Source of the DNA: Dysgonomonas sp. 520
Lineage (GTDB): Bacteria; Bacteroidota; Bacteroidia; Bacteroidales; Dysgonomonadaceae
NCBI RefSeq assembly: GCF_010501095.1
Contig: NZ_QVMP01000015.1
Span: forward strand, 1-64,000
DNA: 64,000 nt
Direction: 5' to 3'
In this document: positions 9,431-18,230 of the stretch, in pieces
Layout of the letters: every line of letters starts with the position of its first letter
Numbering within the stretch: the stretch's first letter is position 1
Made by a program: the position numbers and the translations under genes
The notes under the pieces: model-generated
Told to the model about the DNA's origin: nothing
Database searches by the model: none
The model's input: only the letters and a program-made list of their open reading frames with translations

Positions 9431-9562
9431 CCGTCTAGACTTTTTCGTTTTATTCAATTTTGTCATCCTGAGAGTATCGAAGGATCTGTTTTTTAGATGT
9501 TTCACTACGTTCAACATGACAAAAACTCAAAAATTAAGTATAATTTAAAAAGTCTAGATGAC
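9431..9562. repeat. Inverted-repeat element (family B) with the common palindromic core
   Basis: The ends GTCTAGACTTTTT (9433-9445) and AAAAAGTCTAGATGAC (9547-9562) are near-perfect inverted repeats. Inside lies the core GTCATCCTGAG...GAAGGATCT and ...TTCAACATGAC shared with other families here. It separates the start side of ansA from the 3' end of the TatD-like gene. Confidence 0.7.
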
Positions 9563-9565
9563 TTC

Positions 9566-10234
9566 TTAAAATAATAATTTTGGAAAAATGTCGGCTACAT
9601 TTTTGTTCACTATTTCAGACAATTCTTTTAAGTTCATATTCAAAGTTTCACCTAGTTTTTGATAAACGAGTTTCACCGGAATTTGTTTATCGTCTGTTTC
9701 GCAAAATAGCTTGTCAACGGGAATTTCTCTTGCCGATTGGCTGTTGAACTTTTCACCAATTGAAAAATAAAACCCATATTTCAGCAACTGTCTCGTCAAT
9801 TCGGGTTTGCCTCTATATCCGTGTATTATCCACGGCTGTTTAGGGTTGAATTTTTTATGCGAATCAATAAGCTCTTCCCATGCCTTCACGCAATGAATGA
9901 TAAGAGGTTTTCCGATGGTTTCCGAAAATTGGATTTGGGTTTCGAAGATATGCCTTTGCGATTGCATGTCACCACCTTTCAGCCTGTCGTATCCGGCTTC
10001 GCCAATAGCTATAATCCGATCGTTGGCTATAACTTCTTGCAAATAATTCAGCTGCGAATCGGCATTGTCGGAATACCAGGGATGCAATCCACACGAAAAG
10101 CAACATGACAGAGACGTGTCTTCTTTGGCTACTTCAAACTCTAGCGGATATACATTAAAGATGCGATTACAATAATCTCCGTTTTCTTCCTGTTGGCAGA
10201 AAGGGTTGTGTGTATGAATATTATAATAGTTCAT
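9566..10234 (-). CDS. TatD family metal-dependent hydrolase, short form
   Basis: 222 residues, shorter than the usual 255-265 of TatD. The N-terminal metal motif is YNIHTHNP, and later conserved points include AIGEAGYDR (Glu ligand), IHCVKAWEEL, IIHGYRG and the closing Asp in LFCETDD. TatD-type proteins are 3'-5' DNA/RNA exonucleases or deoxyribonucleases with a two-metal TIM-barrel centre. The shorter loops suggest a Bacteroidota subfamily whose substrate I cannot predict. It is transcribed divergently from lolD. Confidence 0.85.
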   Translation of the reverse strand: MNYYNIHTHNPFCQQEENGDYCNRIFNVYPLEFEVAKEDTSLSCCFSCGLHPWYSDNADSQLNYLQEVIANDRIIAIGEAGYDRLKGGDMQSQRHIFETQIQFSETIGKPLIIHCVKAWEELIDSHKKFNPKQPWIIHGYRGKPELTRQLLKYGFYFSIGEKFNSQSAREIPVDKLFCETDDKQIPVKLVYQKLGETLNMNLKELSEIVNKNVADIFPKLLF

Positions 10235-10326
10235 AACGAAAAAACAAAAACTTACCTCGATTGCTAAGGTACATAAAATATGTTTGAGTTTGTGGTCTTC
10301 GCTCTAAGAATTAGTAATATTATCCG

Positions 10327-10334
10327 TATATTTG
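10327..10334 (+). promoter_or_regulatory. Candidate -7 box for lolD
   Basis: TATATTTG, an exact TAnnTTTG match, 31 bases before the lolD ATG. It supports the ATG at 10365 over an upstream TTG at 10332, which would lie inside this box. No properly spaced -33 TTTG is seen. Confidence 0.5.
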
Positions 10335-10364
10335 TGTGATATAGAAAATAAAATCAGTCAATCA

Positions 10365-11015
10365 ATGATTCATATAAAAGGCGTCACAAAAAAGTTTGAC
10401 CAATTGCAAGTGCTGAAAGGTATTGATCTTAGTGTGGAAAAAGGCGAAATAGTTTCTATTGTAGGAGCCAGCGGAGCCGGAAAAACGACCTTGTTGCAGA
10501 TAATAGGCACTTTGGATAAGGCCGATTCGGGGTCGATCAATATTAATGGTTATGAGGTGTCAAGATTTAATGACAACCAATTATCTGAATTCAGGAATAA
10601 GAATATTGGTTTTGTGTTTCAGTTTCACCAGTTATTACCCGAATTTACGGCATTGGAGAATGTGATGATTCCTGCGCTGATAGCCAAGACTAAAGAGGCA
10701 GAGGCAAAAAAGAAAGCATTGGATCTGTTAGATTTGTTGGGATTGTCGGATAGGGTGGGGCACAAGCCTAACGAGTTGTCGGGAGGCGAAAAGCAGCGGG
10801 TTGCCGTTGCCCGTGCATTGATCAACGATCCTGCGGTGATTTTGGCCGATGAGCCATCCGGTAGCTTGGATACTGAAAATAAAGTGGAGTTGCATAAGCT
10901 CTTTTTCGATTTAAGGGACAGGCTCGGACAAACCTTTGTCATTGTTACCCACGACGAGGATCTGGCAAAACTTACAGATAGAACTATACACATCAAGGAT
11001 GGTGTTATCATATAA
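10365..11015 (+). CDS. lolD: ABC transporter ATP-binding protein, LolD/MacB type
   Basis: 216 residues. Walker [10 protein letters not shown] (about residue 37), signature LSGGEKQR (about 140), Walker [10 protein letters not shown] and the H-loop VTHDE are all present. The short length, the sequence [28 protein letters not shown] and the lack of extra domains are typical of LolD, which powers release of outer-membrane lipoproteins from the inner membrane through LolC/E. The membrane partner is not adjacent; in Bacteroidota it is often encoded elsewhere. A MacB-type export role cannot be excluded. Confidence 0.88.
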   Translation: MIHIKGVTKKFDQLQVLKGIDLSVEKGEIVSIVGASGAGKTTLLQIIGTLDKADSGSININGYEVSRFNDNQLSEFRNKNIGFVFQFHQLLPEFTALENVMIPALIAKTKEAEAKKKALDLLDLLGLSDRVGHKPNELSGGEKQRVAVARALINDPAVILADEPSGSLDTENKVELHKLFFDLRDRLGQTFVIVTHDEDLAKLTDRTIHIKDGVII

Positions 11016-11027
11016 AATTGAGTAAAG

Positions 11028-11924
11028 ATGGAAAGTAAACAACCGGCAATAAAGGTAGGTTTTCTTATTTCGTACGATTATAAATATGTAAAGGAAGCCC
11101 TTCCATTGGTTTATCCTTTTGCAGATTACATCGCATTTGCTATCGATAAGGATAGGAAAACATGGAGCGGTAATAATTTCATATTACCCGAATCTTTTTT
11201 CGATTGGGTGAGAGAATATGATGTGGACAATAAAATTCATATTTACGAAGATTCTTTTTATGTTTCTGAATTGTCGTCAATAGAATGTGATGTCAGAGAG
11301 CGCAACATGCTTTCGTCTTATATGGGGTTAGACGGATGGCATATTTTTGTAGATTCCGATGAGTATTTCTTAGATTTTGAGAATTTTGTGAAATATATAA
11401 AATCGTTGAATGCTAATATTCCTACTCAGATATATGCAGGCTTGATTACATTATTTCAGAAAGATGACAATGGCTATTTTGTGATTAATACTCATGAAAC
11501 GTATCCGGTGGCAACAAATAATCCTCGGTATGTTGGATGCCGTTTATCTGAAAACTTTGAGATCAGTTTATATACAAACTTTAAGGTGCTGCATCAAAGC
11601 TGGGCAAGAGACAATGACGAAATCAAGCAAAAGTTATCGAATTGGGGACACAAAACCGATTTTGATGTAGAGGCATATTACAATTTCTGGAAAGCTATCA
11701 ACAAACAAACATATCGTTATGTCCGTAGTTTTCATCCTCTCGATCCTTGGTTGTGGCCATCGCTTGAATATTTTGAAGCAAAAGATATTCAAGAATTGAC
11801 CCGAAAAGTGAAAGATTTTTTGCAGGAAAAAGAAAATGCAAAAAATAGGGAGGACAATATCCGGTTAAAAGATATTATTCCCCCCATTTTGTATAAGTTG
11901 AAAGCCAGATTGAAGAAGAAGTAA
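11028..11924 (+). CDS. Glycosyltransferase family 2-like protein
   Basis: 298 residues without signal peptide. The opening KVGFLISYDYKYVKEALP and the motif FVDSDEYFLDF (about residue 105), which resembles the DxD metal/nucleotide-sugar site, suggest a GT-A glycosyltransferase. The region HQSWARDNDEI later is also typical of small GT2-like proteins of Bacteroidota that act on cell-surface glycans. It begins 12 bases after lolD and is probably cotranscribed. Donor and acceptor are unknown. Confidence 0.65.
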   Translation: MESKQPAIKVGFLISYDYKYVKEALPLVYPFADYIAFAIDKDRKTWSGNNFILPESFFDWVREYDVDNKIHIYEDSFYVSELSSIECDVRERNMLSSYMGLDGWHIFVDSDEYFLDFENFVKYIKSLNANIPTQIYAGLITLFQKDDNGYFVINTHETYPVATNNPRYVGCRLSENFEISLYTNFKVLHQSWARDNDEIKQKLSNWGHKTDFDVEAYYNFWKAINKQTYRYVRSFHPLDPWLWPSLEYFEAKDIQELTRKVKDFLQEKENAKNREDNIRLKDIIPPILYKLKARLKKK

Positions 11925-12043
11925 AGCTATCTTACTTGTTCATAGCGCTTTGTGTGTCTCCATCTTTTCCAGTTTGTTGGTCAAACCCTTTATGTTTGCG
12001 CCACCCATTTCCATGTCGGGAACCATTCCTAAAATACAGCTTA

Positions 12044-12092
12044 TAAGCGGAACAAAAAACAAAAGCACCTTCCGCTGTTGGAAGATGCTTTT
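12044..12092 (-). terminator. Rho-independent terminator of secDF
   Basis: Arms 12061-12073 and 12080-12092 pair over 13 bases with one G-U and a 6-base loop. On the minus strand the stem is followed by TTTTGTTTTTTG (12044-12060). It lies 22 bases beyond the secDF stop codon. Confidence 0.85.
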
Positions 12093-12113
12093 GCTGTTAT
12101 AGTTTAGCAAATA

Positions 12114-15100
12114 TTATTTTGCTTTCTTCTTTTCGAATTTATTCTTCAACATTTCGTATGCAATTGGAGTTGCAGTGAACAGTGAAGAATATGTACTTAT
12201 CACAACCCCAATCAACATTGCAAATGTAAAGCTCCTGATTGTGTCTCCTCCGAAGATGAAGATACAAAGCACTACAAGGAATGTACTGAACGATGTATTG
12301 AATGTACGTGAAATAGTAGAGTTCAAGGCTTCGTTTACAGTTTCACCGATAGGGCGTGTAGGATAGTTTTTCCTGATTTCACGGATACGGTCGAAAATAA
12401 CCACCTTATCATTGATCGAGTAACCTACAACCGTCAAGATTGCAGCAATGAAAGTTTGGTCAATCTCCATCGAGAATGGCATTATTTTGTATAGGAACGA
12501 ATACATTACTATTACAAAAAAGGCATCATGCGCAACCGCCACAATCGTACCGACTGAGAACGCCATGTCTCGGAAACGGATAAGGATATACAATCCCATA
12601 CAGATGATAGCCAAAATCACAGCTATAAAAGACGACTTGATGAGGTCTTCCGCCACGCTAGGCCCAACTACTTGCACACTTTGTATGTAATCGTTGATAG
12701 TCTGCCCTTCTGCAATATATCCTTTAAGCGCATTGTTAAATTTCTCCCTGATTTCAAGTTCCACTTGTTCTGGGTTGCTGGCATCTATCTTATAGTTGGT
12801 AGTGATACGTTGTTTGTCTGATCCCATCGTGATAACACGTATCAAAGCTCCGGATTCTTCAAACTCGGCAGTAAGTGCTTTTTCAACATCAGATGTTTTT
12901 ACATTTTGTTCGAATTGAACAATGTAGTTACGTCCTCCGGTGAAGTCGATACCCTGATTCAGTTTTAGTGTGAACAGTGAAACAACACCTAATGCAAGGA
13001 TAACTCCCGACAAGATGAATGCTTGTTTATGTAATTTCAAGAACTGAATCTTCGTATTTGTCAAGAAGTTCTTAGAAATAGCTGTTACAAAAGTAAGGTT
13101 TCCGAATTTTCCTCTCGATAAGAAGTAATCATACACAACACGAGTCAGATATACCGCCGTGAAGAACGATGCGATGATACCGATAAGTAACGTTGTGGCA
13201 AAACCTCTGATAGGGCCAGAACCGAAGTAAATCAAGATGGCTGCGGTAATAATCGACGTCAAGTTACCATCGAAGATAGCCGAGAATGCGTGCTTGTAAC
13301 CATCCATGATGGCATTTTTCACATTTTTGCCTGCACGAAGTTCTTCTTTAGTTCTTTCATAGATAAGCACATTGGCATCGACAGACATTGCCAATGAAAG
13401 CACAAGACCTGCAATGCCGGGAAGTGTCAATACTGCACGGAACGAAGCCAAAATACCAATCGTAAAGAATATATTTACCAGAAGCGCACCATTAGCAATC
13501 AAGCCCGGTATAAAGCCATACATAAGGAATATATATGTCAACAAAACAACCAAAGCGATGATAAAGGAAACAACACCGGCCTGAATAGCTTCTTGTCCCA
13601 AAGAAGGACCTACGATGTCTTCCTGCACAATGCGGATACCGGCTTTCATTTTACCCGATTTCAGAACGTTTTCCAAGTCACGAGCTTCTTGCACGGTAAA
13701 GTTACCTGTGATAACAGAGCTTCCTCCGTCAATTTTCGATTGCACGTTAGGCGCAGAATATACATAGCCGTCAAGAAGAATAGCAACAGCTTCTTTCTTC
13801 TGCATGGCGTCTTCGGTAATAGCACTCCATTGGGTAGTTCCCTTCGAGTTCATTTGCATACTCACCTGATATCCTTTTTGTGGGTCAAGGTCAACTCTGG
13901 CTGATGTAATCACATCACCTTCCAGCGTTGGGCCTTTTTTAGTACCCACTCCACGTAGAGCATAAAGTTCGAAATACGTTTCTTCGTTATATGGTTGTCC
14001 GAATACCGCTTCAATTGCTTTTTCGTATTCAGCTTTAACTTCTTTATCCATATTGTCTGTGCTGAATGCTTTGAAGCCCCAGGCAAATTTCAGGTCGATA
14101 GGATATGAATCTCTGAATTTGTAAAGTATCTCGTTGATTGCTGCCGTGTCATTTCTGTTTGCCAAACCTATCACAGCACCACTTACAGGAGCTTCAACCT
14201 TAAGCATTTCGAACAAGGTTTTCGATAGTTTGTCTTTGTCTGCAGTCTCTGTTGCTGCCAACTGAGGCGCAGCTTGTTTTGCGCTGTCCGGTTCAACCGT
14301 TGTAGAGTCATTTGCTGCGGTTGCGGTTGAGTCTGCAACTACCGGAGCAGCAGTGGTGCGATCGAGGCGTTTTGCGCTTTCTTCATTAACATAAGCCAAG
14401 TCGGAAATAGCTGCACCACGGTCGAAAACTCTCCAAAACTCAAGGTTTGCGTTTCCTTGAAGTAGCTTTTTAACACGCTCAGGCTCTTTAATACCGGGTA
14501 GTTCTACAAGAATACGTTCTGCACGGTTATTCAACTTCTGAATGTTTGGAGCAACAACACCATAACGGTCGATACGTGTTGTTAATATCTGAAACGAGTT
14601 GCTGGCAACACTTTGCATTTCTTCATCCAACACAGACTTGATTTGCGCATTTGTTACCTTGTTTTTATCTTTATTAATTTTTTCAATAGGTTCTTTAAGC
14701 GACCCCGAACCAAAAATGTCGACAAGACGGGCATCCTTATTTATGGACTCGTACTTTTCAACAAAAAGGCTCACAAAGTCTTTGCTCGTACCTTTTGTGT
14801 TTTCTTCTACTGTTTGTTTTATTGCTTCCTGAAATTGAGGGTCGTCTGTGTTGGCCAAAGACTGCAACACAGCTGCAGCGTCAATTTCCAACATTACGGT
14901 CATACCACCCTTAAGGTCAAGACCTAACCCAATTTCTCTTTCCCGACATTGCTTTAAAGTATAGCCAAGCCATACTTTTTTTGTAGAAAGCGAATCAAGA
15001 ATTTCTGCTTCTCTCAGAGGATCGCCGTTTGCCTCTGTGGCTGCCTTATTGTCATAATATCTTGTTACGAAAGTAAAAGACATATAAAATAAACACACCA

Positions 15101-15146
15101 GAGTTAATAAAACGGCAAAAACCTTTACAAATCCCTTGTTTTGCAT
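12114..15146 (-). CDS. secDF: Protein translocase subunit SecDF (fused)
   Basis: 1010 residues fusing SecD and SecF, the usual Bacteroidota arrangement. SecD: first membrane segment at about 8-28, DLKGG motif at 77-81, a large periplasmic P1 domain up to about 510, then five helices including the SLAMSVDANVLIYERTKEE segment. SecF begins near 690 with its own first helix and LNQGIDFTGG, and ends with four helices containing GYSINDKVVIFDRIRE. It uses the proton gradient to complete preprotein export. A stretch of about 50 residues (near 265-315) rich in Ala, Asp and Thr is a low-complexity insertion in P1. It is monocistronic with its own terminator. Confidence 0.97.
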   Translation of the reverse strand: MQNKGFVKVFAVLLTLVCLFYMSFTFVTRYYDNKAATEANGDPLREAEILDSLSTKKVWLGYTLKQCREREIGLGLDLKGGMTVMLEIDAAAVLQSLANTDDPQFQEAIKQTVEENTKGTSKDFVSLFVEKYESINKDARLVDIFGSGSLKEPIEKINKDKNKVTNAQIKSVLDEEMQSVASNSFQILTTRIDRYGVVAPNIQKLNNRAERILVELPGIKEPERVKKLLQGNANLEFWRVFDRGAAISDLAYVNEESAKRLDRTTAAPVVADSTATAANDSTTVEPDSAKQAAPQLAATETADKDKLSKTLFEMLKVEAPVSGAVIGLANRNDTAAINEILYKFRDSYPIDLKFAWGFKAFSTDNMDKEVKAEYEKAIEAVFGQPYNEETYFELYALRGVGTKKGPTLEGDVITSARVDLDPQKGYQVSMQMNSKGTTQWSAITEDAMQKKEAVAILLDGYVYSAPNVQSKIDGGSSVITGNFTVQEARDLENVLKSGKMKAGIRIVQEDIVGPSLGQEAIQAGVVSFIIALVVLLTYIFLMYGFIPGLIANGALLVNIFFTIGILASFRAVLTLPGIAGLVLSLAMSVDANVLIYERTKEELRAGKNVKNAIMDGYKHAFSAIFDGNLTSIITAAILIYFGSGPIRGFATTLLIGIIASFFTAVYLTRVVYDYFLSRGKFGNLTFVTAISKNFLTNTKIQFLKLHKQAFILSGVILALGVVSLFTLKLNQGIDFTGGRNYIVQFEQNVKTSDVEKALTAEFEESGALIRVITMGSDKQRITTNYKIDASNPEQVELEIREKFNNALKGYIAEGQTINDYIQSVQVVGPSVAEDLIKSSFIAVILAIICMGLYILIRFRDMAFSVGTIVAVAHDAFFVIVMYSFLYKIMPFSMEIDQTFIAAILTVVGYSINDKVVIFDRIREIRKNYPTRPIGETVNEALNSTISRTFNTSFSTFLVVLCIFIFGGDTIRSFTFAMLIGVVISTYSSLFTATPIAYEMLKNKFEKKKAK

Positions 15147-15401
15147 GTTTTAAATTTAATTATTTATATATTATTTTTGTTATTTAATTACCAAAACCCT
15201 CAAAAGTACAAACTTTTCAGCGTGCAAATATAACCTTTTTATTTTTTTTTGTTGCCTTACTGCTAAATATTTATTTATATTCTGAAATATATGCCGGTTT
15301 TTGGTTTTAAAAATATCCGTATACATATTAAAAAAAGTAGTACGTAAATTGTGTTTTTTCTATTATTTGGCTAATTTCGGGCACACAAACCATAATTGAC
15401 T

Positions 15402-16187
15402 ATGAAGTATTATCTGTTTTCAATATGTACATTGGTCTTGTTGCTGAGTTCATGTTCTACTACGTACTTTTATTCAACAATGAACACAAACGATCCTTAC
15501 ACTCAGAAAAATAACAATGGAGAGTTTGTATATGAAGGTGATAGCCTTGATGTTTACTACCGGTTCAATGGAGAGAATGCCCCAATTTCGGTTGGCGTAA
15601 GAAACAAGACATCGCATCCCATATATGTAGACTGGCGGGAGTCGGGTATCACTCTTGATGGAGAATTTTCTCCTTATCTTCCCCCATATCAGGTAAGAGA
15701 AGGGCAAGAGCACGACAGGCTGGTGACGGATATGGAAGGCATTGCCAAAATATTTCCCGGTGAGCGCATAGACAGGGTGTTGCTTGAACTGTCGAATTTC
15801 AATTTCCACAAAATAAAGAGCCGAAAATATAAACACTCGTACAAAGACGGGAACGGCGAAGAGTATCCCGTAGCCAAATTTACTGAAAATGATACGCCTA
15901 TCCACCTTTTCACATATCTTACAGTTTACCTGAAAGCCGATGATATGCAGCAACCGCTCGCTTTCGAGAGTGACTTTTATTTGGAAGGAATGTATAAGGC
16001 GAAAAACCGTTCGCCGGAAAAAATTGTGGGTTACAGCAAAAAACGGGGCGACATGTTTTATGTAAGAAAGGAAACCGGACATAAGTTTTGGGGCGGTGTT
16101 GGCAAAGGCTTGGAAATTTTAGGCGGAACCATCCTTGTTGTTGGGGCTGTTGCGCTGGAGGTTGCCCTCGATTCGGGTGATGATTAA
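15402..16187 (+). CDS. Unrecognised lipoprotein
   Basis: 261 residues from the ATG at 15402 (a TTG six bases upstream is less likely). The signal MKYYLFSICTLVLLLSSC ends in a lipobox, so the mature protein is lipid-anchored. The body is predicted mostly beta (VYYRFNGENAPISVGVRNK, FESDFYLEGMYKAKN), followed by a Gly-rich, hydrophobic C-terminal segment (GGTILVVGAVALEVALD) that could insert in a membrane or pack in oligomers. I do not recognise the family. The following hydrolase gene starts 13 bases after its stop, so they are likely cotranscribed. Confidence 0.8.
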   Translation: MKYYLFSICTLVLLLSSCSTTYFYSTMNTNDPYTQKNNNGEFVYEGDSLDVYYRFNGENAPISVGVRNKTSHPIYVDWRESGITLDGEFSPYLPPYQVREGQEHDRLVTDMEGIAKIFPGERIDRVLLELSNFNFHKIKSRKYKHSYKDGNGEEYPVAKFTENDTPIHLFTYLTVYLKADDMQQPLAFESDFYLEGMYKAKNRSPEKIVGYSKKRGDMFYVRKETGHKFWGGVGKGLEILGGTILVVGAVALEVALDSGDD

Positions 16188-16200
16188 GATAAAACAAAAT

Positions 16201-16851
16201 ATGAATGTGTATTTTGTATCGGGTTTTCTTGCCAATTGCCGGGTCTTCGACAAGATTAAATTGCCGGAAGGATTTGAAAAGAAATATCTGGAATGGTATA
16301 TCCCTCGTGGAGATGAATCATTGGAAGAATATGCCCGTGAAATGGCAAAAGAGGTAGATATTACCCGTCCATTTGTACTGATCGGCTACTCTTTCGGAGG
16401 ATTGGTGGTGCAGGAAATGAACCGTTTTCTACGTCCGAAAAAGACTATCATAATGGCTTCCATGAAAAGCAAAGCCGAAGAGCCTTCCATGTTCGGAATA
16501 GGACGGAAAGTAAAGTTTGCCGACCGCTTCCCGATGGATGTGATATCGAAAGATAGTGTCTTGAGTAAGCTATATATAAAATATGTGTACCATATACCTC
16601 CGTCCGAATCAGAACTTTTCATTGACAATATTGATCCTGTCTACATGAAGTGGTCGATAAAACAGTTGCTTGATTGGACGCCTCCTGCCGAAATTGAAAA
16701 CCTGTATCACATACAAGGAACAAAAGACCGGACATTCCCAATCAAAGGAATCACCGGTGCAATAGAGGTTGAAAATGGCGACCACCTGATGGTGATGAAA
16801 AAAGCGAGAGAGATTAATAAAATTCTATCTGAAATTTTGCGTAAAAATTGA
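16201..16851 (+). CDS. Alpha/beta hydrolase fold protein
   Basis: 216 residues from the ATG at 16201. The nucleophile elbow GYSFGG (about residue 64) and a late histidine in GDHLMVMKKAREI fit the alpha/beta hydrolase fold; the acid is probably the Asp in GTKDRTFP. There is no signal peptide. Conserved neighbours MKSKAEEPSMFGIGRK and IKGITGAIEVENGDH indicate a small thioesterase- or esterase-like enzyme; the substrate is not deducible. Confidence 0.8.
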   Translation: MNVYFVSGFLANCRVFDKIKLPEGFEKKYLEWYIPRGDESLEEYAREMAKEVDITRPFVLIGYSFGGLVVQEMNRFLRPKKTIIMASMKSKAEEPSMFGIGRKVKFADRFPMDVISKDSVLSKLYIKYVYHIPPSESELFIDNIDPVYMKWSIKQLLDWTPPAEIENLYHIQGTKDRTFPIKGITGAIEVENGDHLMVMKKAREINKILSEILRKN

Positions 16852-16895
16852 AAATGTCTTATTTTTAATCATCCTCAAAGAAAAGGCTTAATTGT

Positions 16896-17426
16896 ATGGA
16901 TAACGATTTGATAATAAGACAAGAATTGGAGAAAGACTATCCGGCGGTGAAAAAGTTGGTAAAAGCTGCTTTCGCCGACGAACTGCATAGCGACCATAAG
17001 GAGCATGAGTTGGTTGAGAAACTCAGGCAGACGGACGCTTTTGTTCCTCCGTTGTCGTTGGTGGCAGTGTTGGAGAAAAAGATCGTAGGATATATTCTGT
17101 TGTCTGAAATTACGGTGGGCGAATCAAACTTTACTTCGTTGGCAATGGCTCCTGTTGCGGTTTTGCCTGAATTTCAGAATCAAGGAATCGGCAGCCTTTT
17201 AATAAGGGAAGCTCACGAAAAAGCAAAGGATCTAGGCTATACTTCTGTGATTCTGCTAGGTCATAAAGACTATTATCCTAAGTTTGGATACAAGCCTTTG
17301 GGCGATTTCGGAATACAATTGCCTTTTGATGTGCCTCAGGAATATGCGATGGGACTGGAGCTTGTTTCCAACGCCTTGAATGGAATTTCGGGGCGGGTGC
17401 ATTATCCTCCGGCTTTTTTTGATTAG
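16896..17426 (+). CDS. GNAT family N-acetyltransferase, YhbS-like
   Basis: 176 residues. The acetyl-CoA binding motif A is clear: VLPEFQNQGIGSLLIREA (about residues 88-105), preceded by the beta-strand LAMAPVAV and followed by LGHKDYYPKFGY, a signature of the YhbS subgroup. These are cytoplasmic enzymes acetylating small amines or protein N-termini; the substrate is unknown. It converges on mazG with a 21-base gap. Confidence 0.88.
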   Translation: MDNDLIIRQELEKDYPAVKKLVKAAFADELHSDHKEHELVEKLRQTDAFVPPLSLVAVLEKKIVGYILLSEITVGESNFTSLAMAPVAVLPEFQNQGIGSLLIREAHEKAKDLGYTSVILLGHKDYYPKFGYKPLGDFGIQLPFDVPQEYAMGLELVSNALNGISGRVHYPPAFFD

Positions 17427-17447
17427 TTTGTCCTGCGTGCAGTCAAA

Positions 17448-18230
17448 CTAAGACTTCAATTTAGCCTCTTCCCAGAGCACATCCATTTCGGCGAGGGTCA
17501 TATTCTTAAGATCTTTACCCTGAAGTTTGGCTTGCTGCTCAATATAGTTGAAACGATGGATGAATTTCTGGTTAGTACGTTCCAATGCGTTATCAGGATT
17601 CACTTTGTATAAACGGGCAGCATTGATAAGACTGAAAAACAAGTCGCCGAACTCGGCTTCCATTTTGTCCTGATTCATCTGCGAAATTTCCGATTGAAGT
17701 TCGTTAAATTCCTCATTCACTTTCTGCCACACATCTTCTTTTTGCTCCCAGTCAAAACCCGCATTACGAGCCTTGTCTTGTATGCGATGAGCCTTGGCGA
17801 TGGATGGCAAGGAAGCCGGAACTCCTTCCAGAACGGTTTTGTTGCCGCCTTTTTCTTTCAGTTTCAATTGCTCCCACGATTGCTCGACCTGACCCGCCGT
17901 TTCTGCGGCATCGTTGCCAAAAACGTGAGGATGACGATAGATGAGTTTGTCGCAAAGGGCGTTGCAAACATCGGCTATATCGTAAGCCGATTTCTCCTCC
18001 CCTATTTTGGAATAGAAAACAATATGCAGAAGCACATCTCCAAGTTCTTTTTTTATCTCCTGATCATCATTTTTTATGATCGCCTCGCAAAGTTCGTATG
18101 TTTCTTCTATTGTATTGGTGCGTAAACTCTCGTTAGTCTGCTTTGCATCCCACGGGCATTTTTCCCGCAGTTCATCCATTATGTCAAGCAAACGCCCGAA
18201 AGCCTCTAGTTTTTGATCTCTGGTATTCAT
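17448..18230 (-). CDS. mazG: Nucleoside triphosphate pyrophosphohydrolase MazG
   Basis: 260 residues with two MazG domains. The first begins KCPWDAKQTNESLR and carries the magnesium motif EETYELCEAI (ExxE) plus GDVLLHIVFY; RHPHVFG marks the interdomain region; the second has EFGDLFFSLINAARL. The enzyme hydrolyses (d)NTPs to NMP and pyrophosphate, limiting misincorporation and, in other bacteria, modulating ppGpp responses. Its ATG overlaps the TGA of the upstream dsbD-like gene by four bases, so translation is coupled. Confidence 0.95.
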   Translation of the reverse strand: MNTRDQKLEAFGRLLDIMDELREKCPWDAKQTNESLRTNTIEETYELCEAIIKNDDQEIKKELGDVLLHIVFYSKIGEEKSAYDIADVCNALCDKLIYRHPHVFGNDAAETAGQVEQSWEQLKLKEKGGNKTVLEGVPASLPSIAKAHRIQDKARNAGFDWEQKEDVWQKVNEEFNELQSEISQMNQDKMEAEFGDLFFSLINAARLYKVNPDNALERTNQKFIHRFNYIEQQAKLQGKDLKNMTLAEMDVLWEEAKLKS

